DNA of 64,000 bases, from positions 1 to 64,000 of the forward strand of contig JAFUAB010000041.1 in assembly GCA_017460885.1 (NCBI GenBank). Reading direction: 5' to 3'. A model generated the notes under the pieces. That model saw nothing but the letters and a program-made list of their open reading frames with translations, was not told the origin of the DNA and made no database searches. Of this stretch, positions 50,512 through 60,300 are shown piece by piece (the stretch's first letter is position 1; the number at the start of each line of letters is the position of its first letter). The stretch is from Lachnospiraceae bacterium. Lineage in GTDB: Bacteria > Bacillota > Clostridia > Lachnospirales > Lachnospiraceae. A program made the position numbers and the translations under genes.

Positions 50512-51567
50512 GTGATAGTAACTGTTATTTTTTTCATAATAATCATAGGAATTCTGATCACAAGTCACGAATTCGGACACTATATCGTGGGAACCATGTG
50601 CGGTGCCAGGGTTAACGAGTTCACGGTGGGATTCGGACCGAAGCTTTTTTCCTACTATAAGGGTGACACGCTTTTCTGTGTCAGACTGCTTCCTTTGGGC
50701 GGAGCATGTATTTTTGACGGAGCGGAGGGGATCGTGGAGGATGCGGCCGATCTTGATGAGCATTCCCTGCCGAATCTGCCGCCGCTTAAGAGAGCCGCGA
50801 CACTCGTTGCAGGGCCTTTTTTCAATTTTCTGCTTTCCTTCCTGCTGGGGCTGATACTGGTTGGCTTCACGGGAGCGGATCTGCCCGTGATAGGCTCGAT
50901 AATGGAGGACTCTGCGGCTGAGGAAGCGGGACTGATGGCAGGAGACACCATCCGGAAGATCGACGGTGAGCATGTCCATCTGTACAGGGAGGTCAGTATG
51001 ATCTCTGCCATGTATTCCGGCGATAAGTCGATGAATATTGAATTTGAACGAAACGGAGAGCGGCATTCCGTAACCCTGACCCCCAAATACTCGGAGGAGG
51101 ATCAGCGATATTATATAGGTTTCACCGGAGGCAGTGAGATCCTTAAATGCAATCCTCTGCAGATCTTCCAGTATGCCGCCTATGAGGTTCAATACTGGAT
51201 GAGATATACGATACGCTCTCTCGGAATGCTCTTTACCGGTAAAGTGGGGATAGACGCCCTCTCGGGACCGGTAGGAATGGCCGGTATGGTAAATGATACA
51301 TATGAAGAGGTGAAACCCTACGGGATAAAGAGTATCATACTGACCATGATGAACCTTCTTCTGTTGTTATCGATAAATGTGGGCATCATCAACCTGCTTC
51401 CGCTGCCTGCTTTTGACGGCGGGAAACTGATATTTGCACTTATAGAGCTTGTAAGCGGACGCCGGGTTCCTCCGGAAAAGGAAGCGATAGTTCATCTGGT
51501 GGGAACCGTAGGGATCATAATCCTGATGGTTGTGGTCATGTATCACGATATTGCCAGATTGTTCTGA
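50512..51567 (+). CDS. rseP: RseP-type site-2 metalloprotease
   Basis: A 351-residue membrane protease with GTG start. ILITSHEFGHYIVG contains the zinc HExxH; a PDZ domain lies at about 125-205; and LLPLPAFDGGKLIFALIE supplies the third ligand near 300. It cleaves regulatory or signal peptides inside the membrane. Its place after cdsA-dxr is the common one. Confidence 0.94.
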   Translation: MIVTVIFFIIIIGILITSHEFGHYIVGTMCGARVNEFTVGFGPKLFSYYKGDTLFCVRLLPLGGACIFDGAEGIVEDAADLDEHSLPNLPPLKRAATLVAGPFFNFLLSFLLGLILVGFTGADLPVIGSIMEDSAAEEAGLMAGDTIRKIDGEHVHLYREVSMISAMYSGDKSMNIEFERNGERHSVTLTPKYSEEDQRYYIGFTGGSEILKCNPLQIFQYAAYEVQYWMRYTIRSLGMLFTGKVGIDALSGPVGMAGMVNDTYEEVKPYGIKSIILTMMNLLLLLSINVGIINLLPLPAFDGGKLIFALIELVSGRRVPPEKEAIVHLVGTVGIIILMVVVMYHDIARLF

Positions 51568-51582
51568 TAACCGGGTAATAAT

Positions 51583-53817
51583 ATGGAATTTGTCAATAGT
51601 TATGTAATATCCGCTATGTTGTCCCTTATTCTTTTCGGGATGGGGATGACGGCCATGATCCTGGGACTTCATCTTTTCAGGGAAAATATGAATTCCTCGG
51701 GCGGACGCAAGATGTTCTTTGTGTTCGTATGCGTTTTTATCTGGGATCTGGGATATGCATGGATGGGATTAAGCTATAACAGCAGCTTTGCATATGTCGC
51801 CAGGGCTATCGCACTGGCAGGTGTGTTTATGTACATGCCGTCGATACTTGAGTATACAGGGTATCTGGCAGGTCATCCGCGACGCGGTCGCATCGTCTTC
51901 TATGTCATATACGGGATTCCTGCTACGATCAGCTGGTTTAATCTGATAGGCGGTGATACAGTCAGCTTCGAAATGACCGGATGGGGTTACTGGTATACCA
52001 CAAATGCCGGTTGGCCCAGATATCTGCAGTTTGCGTGCATCATCGCGGCGATCGGATACTATTACCTTATTCTCAGGTACTGGTATGTCCGCATCGAACT
52101 CAAGAGAGAAAGCATGATAATCCGCAGGTTCATGTGGTTTTCACCCGTTGTTTTTGCGGGATACATATTTGATACGCTTATACCTATCGTACTGCATACC
52201 GCCGCCGTGCCCGGAAGTGCGATCACGGCTTTTGTTTCGGCGCTGATGCTGTACAGTATATCTCTCAGGTACAAGGCCTTCGGTATATCCGAGAGCAATG
52301 TCAGCGAGTATGTTTTCAGGGACGTGGGTGTCCCGGTACTTGTCATGGACTGGAAGGGCAGGATAGAGCTTTGGAACAGAGAGGCTGCCAGGTATTTTAA
52401 CAAAACCGGAAACGAACTCCTGGGACTGACCAGGAGCGATCTTGTTTCGCTGCCGGCGGAGGATTTTATCCTTACCGGTATCGGCGGAGAGGAGATCTTT
52501 GTAACCAATGACAGAAGACTTTACTGTGAGTTTGTGACTACCGAGATATTTGATGAATTTCATGAACCACTGTATACAATATGCTTTATCAGGGATATGA
52601 CCGATACCCAGAACGCTCTCAGGATGATGGATGAGGGACGAAGGATCGCGGAGGCGGCCAACAGATCCAAGAGCGCATTCCTGGCCAATATGAGTCATGA
52701 AATACGCACTCCGATGAACGCGATAATCGGTATGAGCGATATCCTGCTGCAGAATCCGGAGATCAGGGGAGATGAACAGCAGCAGGTTATGAATATCCGC
52801 GAAGCAGGAGAAAGTCTGCTGGGGATCATCAATGATGTTCTGGATATATCCAAGATCGAGGCAGGCAGATATGATCTTGTCGAGAATCCCTATAAGCTTG
52901 CGGATATGGTAAATGCTGTAAGCAGCATCATACGCATGAGGATCTGTAATACCTCCCTTGAATATATTGTCGATATAGATCCGGAAATGCCGGAGGTGCT
53001 CATCGGTGATGAACTGAGAGTACGTCAGATACTGATCAATCTGCTGGGCAATTCGGTAAAATTTACCGAAAGAGGATTCATCCGGCTTGCAATGCACGGC
53101 ATACGCGAGGGCGATAATTACAGGGTGTATGTCGATGTCGAGGACAGTGGCATCGGAATACGTGAAGCGGATATCGCACGTATCTTTGAGGCATTTAATC
53201 AGGTGGACACCCGCAGGAACCGCAGTTCACAGGGCACGGGACTCGGACTTTCCATAGCGCTTCGCCTTTCTCAGGCAATGGGCGGCGGTGTGACCGTTGA
53301 AAGCGAATATGGCAAGGGTACCGTTTTTCACCTGGAATACCTGCAGAAGGTGGATGCATATGAGCCGATCGGTTCCCGTGTCTGCGAGATGCTTAAAAGA
53401 GATGATTATGAGTATGCTGCCGAAGAACGCAGATTTGATTATAAACAGCATCCCAGCAAAAAGGTACTGGTTGTTGACGATTCCAAGGTCAATCTTATGG
53501 TTGCAAAGGGACTGCTTGCGCCCTACGGGATGGACGTGGATCTGGTGGGCAGCGGACGTAAGTGCCTTGAAAATGTGGCAGCTACGGAATATGACCTGAT
53601 CTTTATGGATCACATGATGCCCGAAATGGACGGTGTGGATACTACACGTGCGATCCGTGCTCTTGGAGGATATAACGCGACGGTTCCGATAGTTGCGCTG
53701 ACTGCCAACGCCATTGACGGCACAAGAGAGCAGCTGATGAAAGAGGGCATGCAGGATTTCATTACCAAACCTATAAATAAACTGGCATTGAATGAAGTCA
53801 TAGAAAAGTATTGCTGA
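51583..53817 (+). CDS. hybrid histidine kinase with 7TM sensor
   Basis: A 744-residue protein. Seven membrane helices fill residues 1-230 (HisKA_7TM-type sensor), a PAS domain lies at about 240-345, the HisKA box SHEIRTPMNAII has His at about 372, the ATPase NLLGNSVKFTERG...DSGIGI...GTGLGLSI ends near 585, and the receiver VLVVDDSKVNLMVAKG...DLIFMDHMMPEMDG (phospho-Asp about 673) is at the C-terminus. There is no output domain, so it must signal to a separate partner. It begins 15 bases after rseP and interrupts the usual rseP-ispG neighbourhood. Confidence 0.93.
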   Translation: MEFVNSYVISAMLSLILFGMGMTAMILGLHLFRENMNSSGGRKMFFVFVCVFIWDLGYAWMGLSYNSSFAYVARAIALAGVFMYMPSILEYTGYLAGHPRRGRIVFYVIYGIPATISWFNLIGGDTVSFEMTGWGYWYTTNAGWPRYLQFACIIAAIGYYYLILRYWYVRIELKRESMIIRRFMWFSPVVFAGYIFDTLIPIVLHTAAVPGSAITAFVSALMLYSISLRYKAFGISESNVSEYVFRDVGVPVLVMDWKGRIELWNREAARYFNKTGNELLGLTRSDLVSLPAEDFILTGIGGEEIFVTNDRRLYCEFVTTEIFDEFHEPLYTICFIRDMTDTQNALRMMDEGRRIAEAANRSKSAFLANMSHEIRTPMNAIIGMSDILLQNPEIRGDEQQQVMNIREAGESLLGIINDVLDISKIEAGRYDLVENPYKLADMVNAVSSIIRMRICNTSLEYIVDIDPEMPEVLIGDELRVRQILINLLGNSVKFTERGFIRLAMHGIREGDNYRVYVDVEDSGIGIREADIARIFEAFNQVDTRRNRSSQGTGLGLSIALRLSQAMGGGVTVESEYGKGTVFHLEYLQKVDAYEPIGSRVCEMLKRDDYEYAAEERRFDYKQHPSKKVLVVDDSKVNLMVAKGLLAPYGMDVDLVGSGRKCLENVAATEYDLIFMDHMMPEMDGVDTTRAIRALGGYNATVPIVALTANAIDGTREQLMKEGMQDFITKPINKLALNEVIEKYC

Positions 53818-53837
53818 CATTATACTGCAAAAAGGCG

Positions 53838-53894
53838 TTGCATAAAGTTTCGTTTTGATTTATACTCTTATCAATTCATGATCGATTCGATCAT
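53838..53894 (+). promoter_or_regulatory. promoter and palindrome before the PP2C gene
   Basis: TTGCAT (53838), 17 bases, TATACT (53861-53866). ATGATCGA-T-TCGATCAT (53878-53894) lies just after the likely start point and could be an operator. Confidence 0.65.
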
Positions 53895-54000
53895 TATTCG
53901 CCATTTTTTTAATATTGTATGATTATGCGCTAATATCGGATTTCTGCCGGGACTGCTTTGCATTCCCGGGACGGAGATGGCCGGTGATCGGAGGTACTGC

Positions 54001-54699
54001 ATGTTCAGTGGGATTTACTGGGGCATTGGCAGCCGCACTTCCAATGAGGATTCTCTTGCGCTGGAACAGGTCAGTACCGACAAGGGGACCGCGGCTCTGG
54101 CCGTAGTCTGTGACGGTATAGGTACTCTGGAGCACGGAGAGATCGTCAGCGGATATGTGACTGAAATGTGTGTCAAATGGTTTTATCGTGTCGGAGTGTT
54201 TATGTCCGGGGCTTCTGCATCAAGGATCCGGAGGAGTATTTCCAAATGTGTATATGACTGTCACACGGAATTAAAAAAACGGGCAGCAGGATCGGATATC
54301 GTCTGGGGCTGCACTTTTACGCTCATCTGTATTTGGAACGGGCGATTTGTATGTGCGCATCTGGGAGATTCCTCGGCTATGATTCTGACAGACAGGGGAG
54401 TAAGGCATATAACACAACTGCACAGAAACGAAAGGGGGCAGCTGACCAGATGCGTGGGAAGCATGGGGTATTATAAGCCCGAATTCAGCTTCGGCAGACT
54501 TAAAAAGAAACAGGGGATACTTGTAGCAAGTGATGGGTTTACGGAAAAACTGACAGACACGGAAATATCCGGAATGCTTGCGATACACTCCGAAATATCC
54601 GATGAGATGATCGAAAAGAGGCTGGTCAAAATAGGCGCGGAAACGGAACGCAGAGGCGGCGGTGACAACAGGAGTGCGGTATGTATTTTCAGGAGGTGA
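54001..54699 (+). CDS. PP2C-family Ser/Thr phosphatase
   Basis: A 232-residue protein from ATG 54001 (GGAGG seven bases ahead; the ATG at 53977 has none). GIGSRTSNEDSLALEQV, LAVVCDGIGTLEHGEIVS, FVCAHLGDSSAMIL, VASDGFTEKLTD and GGGDNRSAV are PP2C metal motifs. It removes phosphate from Ser/Thr and is set to reverse the kinase encoded 3 bases downstream. Confidence 0.92.
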   Translation: MFSGIYWGIGSRTSNEDSLALEQVSTDKGTAALAVVCDGIGTLEHGEIVSGYVTEMCVKWFYRVGVFMSGASASRIRRSISKCVYDCHTELKKRAAGSDIVWGCTFTLICIWNGRFVCAHLGDSSAMILTDRGVRHITQLHRNERGQLTRCVGSMGYYKPEFSFGRLKKKQGILVASDGFTEKLTDTEISGMLAIHSEISDEMIEKRLVKIGAETERRGGGDNRSAVCIFRR

Positions 54700-54702
54700 G
54701 CT

Positions 54703-56145
54703 ATGATAAACGATCAGATAACACAGGAGATGATAGAACAGATGATAGGTGAGCGTTTCCGGATAGATGAGCTGGCCGGAAACGGCGGGTTTGGAGATGT
54801 ATACAGAGGCTTCGACAACAGGATGAGCCGGCCGGTGGCGATAAAGGTAGTCAGATCCCTCGGAGATAAGGAGGCGGATGTACTCATTAACCTGGATCAT
54901 CGCGGCCTGCCCAGGCTTTATGATGTGATAAGGGGAGAAGAGGTCACTGTTATGATCATGGAATGGATCCCGGGTGTCGATCTCGAAAAATATATCACGT
55001 TAAACGGCTCTCTGTCCGAGAGAACCTCGGTCAGGATCGGACTGGAGCTGCTGGATATACTGGATTACCTTCATCATCATAAGCCTAATATCATTTATCA
55101 GGATCTTAAACCGTCCAACATAATGATGATGCCTGACGGGCATGTCAAGCTTGTGGATTTCGGAACTGCGCTGGTAATGGATTATGGTGATGAGGATATG
55201 ATACTTGCAGGGACCGTCGGTTACGGAGCACCGGAGCAGAGGGGGATAACGGGAGAGAGGCATGCCGGCACAGGCAGTGATATCTATGCATGGGGAGCGG
55301 TGATGTACAGCCTTTTGAGCGGTATCATGCTGAACCATCCCCCTTATACTATGAAGAGGATACGTACGGTCTGCCCGGGGATCTCATACGGAGTATCACA
55401 TGTAGTGTCGGTATGTACCAGAAGGAACGAAAAAGACAGATACAGTGACGTACAGAGCGTATCGCGCGCACTCAGCCGCAGGAATGCAACGAATGCGGTG
55501 TGCAGATTTTTGTTCACCGCTTTGTATATAATGTGTGTATTGCCTTTTATCTGGATCTGGAAAAGAATGTACATCTCAGGTGACTTCACCCTTATGGAGC
55601 AGAGGCTGAATACCGCGGCCAGGCTGCTGCAGGGACGCGGCGGGACGGATATGCAATATCTGGGCAGGACAGTGAAATATCTGATCGGCAATGACAGACT
55701 TCTTATGAATCTGGGAGTTATGGTTTTGACCGGAGCATGGATGCTTGCAGGGTTTAAGCTTCTGCAGGACAGAAAGTTTATCAAGGTCAGAAGAAGTATA
55801 TTCTTAAGCGGACGCAGATATCCCGGATTGTGGATCCCGACCCTCGTTGCGGGGATAGTTTTCGGATACGGTATAGGAGGAGAGCTGATGCCGGTAGTAT
55901 CTTATGCCGAGGAGCTTCATGAGGATGAACCGGAAACCACACTTCCGGTCACCATACTTGATGACGACGGAAACAAACTGCTGCTAAGATACAATACAGC
56001 CTACGAGCCGGAGGGGGAACTCAGGATATGTATCGATGAGAATGTGCTTGACACCTGTAATGGCGGATGCCTGAGGCTGGAATATGTGCCGGATGATGGA
56101 GAAAGCGTATTGACCAGAACTATACGCATCGGAGGTGATGAATGA
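54703..56145 (+). CDS. membrane Ser/Thr protein kinase
   Basis: A 480-residue protein. The kinase domain at 15-260 has the glycine loop GNGGFGDVY, Lys48, the catalytic YQDLKPSN (Asp134) in place of HRD, VDFGTA (Asp152) and GTVGYGAPEQ. Three membrane segments follow (about 268-287, 330-350, 382-402) with a basic stretch between, then an outside tail of about 75 strand-rich residues. There are no PASTA repeats, so the sensed signal differs from PknB/PrkC. It forms a pair with the preceding phosphatase. Confidence 0.92.
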   Translation: MINDQITQEMIEQMIGERFRIDELAGNGGFGDVYRGFDNRMSRPVAIKVVRSLGDKEADVLINLDHRGLPRLYDVIRGEEVTVMIMEWIPGVDLEKYITLNGSLSERTSVRIGLELLDILDYLHHHKPNIIYQDLKPSNIMMMPDGHVKLVDFGTALVMDYGDEDMILAGTVGYGAPEQRGITGERHAGTGSDIYAWGAVMYSLLSGIMLNHPPYTMKRIRTVCPGISYGVSHVVSVCTRRNEKDRYSDVQSVSRALSRRNATNAVCRFLFTALYIMCVLPFIWIWKRMYISGDFTLMEQRLNTAARLLQGRGGTDMQYLGRTVKYLIGNDRLLMNLGVMVLTGAWMLAGFKLLQDRKFIKVRRSIFLSGRRYPGLWIPTLVAGIVFGYGIGGELMPVVSYAEELHEDEPETTLPVTILDDDGNKLLLRYNTAYEPEGELRICIDENVLDTCNGGCLRLEYVPDDGESVLTRTIRIGGDE

Positions 56146-56186
56146 TTGCGGAAGAGCCGCAGATCAGGCCGGTGGCAAAATACCTT

Positions 56187-56231
56187 TTGACCCTGACATC
56201 ATTGTGATCATAATATGATATAATGATGTCA
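56187..56231 (+). promoter_or_regulatory. ispG promoter region with inverted repeat
   Basis: TTGACC (56187), 18 bases, TAATAT (56211). TGACATCATT (56194-56203) and AATGATGTCA (56222-56231) form a perfect 10-bp inverted repeat over the promoter, fit for a repressor or weak hairpin. Confidence 0.6.
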
Positions 56232-56282
56232 GAAGCTGCAAGATCCGGATCAGATCACTGTCAAACGAAATAAGGAAGAACC

Positions 56283-57341
56283 ATGTACAGAGATAATACC
56301 AAAGTCATAAAAATAGGCGACCGTGTCATAGGAGGCGGGAATCCGGTACTTATACAGTCTATGACCAATACCCCTACGGAGAACGTGGATGAGACGGTCA
56401 GACAAATCCTCGGGCTTGAAAAGGCCGGCTGCGAGATAATCAGATGTACGGTTCCCACCGCCGAAGCGGCCAGGGCTCTGGGTGAGATAAAGAAGCAGAT
56501 TCATATCCCGCTGGTGGCGGATATTCATTTTGATCACAGATGTGCCATTGCCGCCATGGAGAACGGTGCAGACAAGATCCGTATCAATCCCGGCAATATC
56601 GGCGGCAGGGACAAGCTCTCCGAGGTCGTGAGATGTGCAAAAGAGCGTGGGATCCCCATCAGAGTCGGAGTCAATTCGGGGTCACTGGAAAAGCATATAG
56701 TCGAAAGGGACGGAGGCGTTACGGCGGCAGGTATAGTTGAGAGCGCGCTTGACAAGGTTCATATGATAGAGGATATGGACTATGATAATATCGTGATAAG
56801 CGTCAAGTCTTCGGATGTGTTGATGAGTGTGGAGACACACAGGCTTCTGGCGGAGAAGACGGATTATCCTCTGCATGTCGGGATCACGGAGGCCGGTACT
56901 CTATGGAGCGGCAATATCAAGTCATCCCTCGGGCTCGGCATGATCCTTTCACAGGGAATAGGGGACACCGTCAGAGTCTCACTTACCGGAGATCCCGTCG
57001 AGGAGATCAGATCCGCTAAGCTTATCCTCAGAACACTCGGGCTGCGAGGAGGCGGCATTGAGGTAGTCAGCTGTCCGACCTGCGGACGTACCAGGATCGA
57101 TCTTATCGGTCTTGCCGGGCAGGTTGAAGCATTTGTTTCCGATATACCGCTGGATATCACGGTTGCCGTTATGGGATGTGCGGTCAACGGTCCCGGAGAA
57201 GCCAGAGAGGCTGATATCGGCATAGCCGGCGGAGATCACGAGGGTTTGCTCTTTAAGCACGGAGAGATCGTCCGCAAGGTTCCCGAAGAGGAGCTTCTCG
57301 ATGCATTGAAGGAAGAACTTATGAATTGGGATCGAAACTGA
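56283..57341 (+). CDS. ispG: 4-hydroxy-3-methylbut-2-enyl-diphosphate synthase
   Basis: A 352-residue iron-sulfur enzyme of the MEP pathway. NPVLIQSMTNTPTENV opens the TIM-barrel domain; SCPTCGRT and VAVMGCAVNGPGEA supply the three [4Fe-4S] cysteines. Length is typical of the short bacterial form. Confidence 0.96.
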   Translation: MYRDNTKVIKIGDRVIGGGNPVLIQSMTNTPTENVDETVRQILGLEKAGCEIIRCTVPTAEAARALGEIKKQIHIPLVADIHFDHRCAIAAMENGADKIRINPGNIGGRDKLSEVVRCAKERGIPIRVGVNSGSLEKHIVERDGGVTAAGIVESALDKVHMIEDMDYDNIVISVKSSDVLMSVETHRLLAEKTDYPLHVGITEAGTLWSGNIKSSLGLGMILSQGIGDTVRVSLTGDPVEEIRSAKLILRTLGLRGGGIEVVSCPTCGRTRIDLIGLAGQVEAFVSDIPLDITVAVMGCAVNGPGEAREADIGIAGGDHEGLLFKHGEIVRKVPEEELLDALKEELMNWDRN

Positions 57342-57356
57342 TCCACGGTATTGGAT

Positions 57357-60300
57357 ATGGAGCCGAAATTATTTTTTGATGTATTTCCGACAATAGAAGT
57401 CGATCAATCTATTACGGGTCTGCTTGGTCAGACCCGGATTGTTCGTTTGGGCAGTGCCGATAACGGTCAGATCGTCCGCATATATATGACCAGTGACCAT
57501 CTTTTCACGTACAGGCAGGCAACCATGGTCCGCAACGCCATCGAGAGCAAACTGTCCTCCAACGGCAGAGTCCGTGTGTATTTATATTTTAAATATAACC
57601 TTTCTGCCCAATATAATATCCCCAAGCTTTATGACGTATATCAGGATTCGATCCTTGAGGAAATGAAGGAAAATGACAGGGTTCTCTATGATATGCTCAA
57701 TAATGCCAGCGTTGACTGCTCCGGCGACCACGATATGCATATCACGCTGGAAAACGGTATTTTACAGAAAGAGAAGACCGCGAAGCTGGAAGCTGTTCTC
57801 ACGAAGATCTTTACGGACAGATGCGGACTCGATGTGCATATAAGCATTACGATGAACGAGCCGGTGGATACCGAGGCCAATAAGGGCTGGACCGGAAGCT
57901 GGGTGCGTGATACTGTCGCTGCCCCAGGTACCGGCGCCGGTCAGGGATCCGATAACCTGCCGGGAGAGACTGAGGGATCCGCGGCAGCAGGCGAAAATCC
58001 CGATACCGTGAATATGCCCGGAGTGCAGAGACAGGTACGCGGAGGCAGGAATGTCAAAAAGGCCAAAACCCTGACTTTCAGTGACGATCCCAATGTGATA
58101 TACCGCAAGGACGTGACGGAGGATGCACAGTCTATAGCGGACATACAGGGTGAGATAGGAGATGTGATCATCCACGGTCAGGTCAGCGCCCTTGAAACCA
58201 GAGGGATCAAGGGTGACAGAACTATCGTCATGTTCGTGATAACGGATTTTGAGGATTCGATCAAGGTCAAGATATTTGTTGAGGACGAGCTTCTTCCGGA
58301 ATTGCTGGGCTCGCTGCAGGACGGTAAATTTGTCAAGTTGTCCGGCAAGGCGCTGATGGACAGCTTCGATCATGAGATATCGATCTCTTCCGTAAGCGGT
58401 ATCAGACTTATTCCGGATTTTCGCGCTACCAGAATGGATACGGCAGAAGTGAAGAGAGTTGAGCTTCACTGCCATACACAGATGAGCGAACTTGATGCCG
58501 TTACGCCCTGTGCGGAATTGGTCAGGAGGGCGTATTCCTGGGGAATGAAGGCACTGGCCATAACCGATCACGGAGTAGTTCACGGCTTCACGGATGCTTT
58601 TCATACATGGCAGGCATTGTGGGGCAAGGAGTCCGAAAAACGTAAGGCGGCGGGGGATCCCAATCCCGATCCTCAGGATTTCTTCAAGATAATATATGGC
58701 TGTGAGGCGTATCTGGTAGACGATCTGGAGAAGGTTGTGACCGGGGACCTGGACAGAAAAATAGCCGATCAGACATATGTGGTATTTGATATAGAAACTA
58801 CCGGGTTTTCGCCGGTCAATGACCGTATCATAGAGATCGGAGCGGTCAAGATACGGGGCGGAGAAGTGATAGACAGGTATTCGACATTTGTAAATCCCGA
58901 GATACCGATCCCATTCGATATAGAGACACTCACCCATATCAATGACAATATGGTGATGGGATCTCCGACCATAGAGCATATCCTTCCGGAGTTTCTTGAA
59001 TTCATAGAGGGGCCGGATACGGTTCTGGTCGGCCATAATGTCAAGTTTGACGTCAGCTTTATCCGGGAGAACATGAAACGTATACTTCATGAGGAACTGC
59101 CCTATACCTATGCGGATACCGCGGGAATGGCAAGAGTTGTGCTTCCCGGACATAAAAAATATACTCTGGATGCCGTGGCCAAGCTTCTGAACGTTCGCCT
59201 TGACACGCATCACAGGGCAGTGGATGATGCGGAATGTACTGCATGGATATATATCGATCTCATGAAGAAGATACTGGCAAAGGGTATTGAGGATTTTGCC
59301 GGATTAAATGATTTTGCGGAATCTGGAACCGATATCATCAAGAGTCTGCATCCGTATCACTGCATCATACTGGCCAAGAACAATACCGGGCGTGTCAATC
59401 TGTACAAGCTTGTGAGCTTTGCTCATCTGAATTACTTCTCACGTGTACCCAGGATACCCAAGAGCAAACTTCAGGAATACCGCGAAGGCCTGATAATAGG
59501 CAGCGCCTGTGAGGCCGGCGAGCTGTTTGAGGCTCTGGAAAACAGACAGTCCGAGGAAAAAATAGCCAATATCGTTGAGTTCTATGACTATCTTGAGATC
59601 CAGCCGGTAGATAATAACAGATTTATGATAGCATCTCCAAAGAGGCGCAATATCAATTCCGAAGAGGATATAAGGGACATCAACAGGGCTATAGTTGAGC
59701 TGGGCGAAAAGTGGAACAAGCCAGTTGTCGCAACCTGCGATGTGCATTTTATGGATCCGGAGGATAATATCTACCGCAAGATCGTGCTTGCGGGACATGG
59801 CTTTGAGGACGCGGATGATTCACCGCCGCTCTATCTGCGGACTACTGATGAGATGCTTCAGGAGTTTTCTTATCTTGGGGACAAAAAGGCATATGAAGTG
59901 GTAGTTGTCAATACCAATATGATTGCCGATATGATCGATTCCATGTCTCCGGTACGTCCCGATAAATGTCCGCCTGTCATCCCGGATTCGGATAAGACCC
60001 TGAGGGAGATCTGCGAGAACAAAGCTCATGAGATATACGGCCCCGATCTGCCCAGGGTAGTTGAGGACCGTATGGAAAAGGAACTGGATTCCATCATAGG
60101 CAACGGCTTTGCCGTTATGTATATCATAGCGCAGAAACTGGTATGGAAATCCGTGGAGGACGGATATCTGGTGGGATCGAGGGGATCCGTGGGTTCTTCC
60201 TTCGTGGCGTTTCTGGCCGGAATATCCGAGGTCAATTCGCTTGCTCCGCATTATTATTGTCCGGAATGCCATTATGTGGACTTTGATTCCGAGGAAGTCA

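Noticed and set aside
57762-59213. 483-codon frame antisense to polC
   Set aside because: A clear shadow of the highly conserved polC reading frame; no conserved protein pattern.
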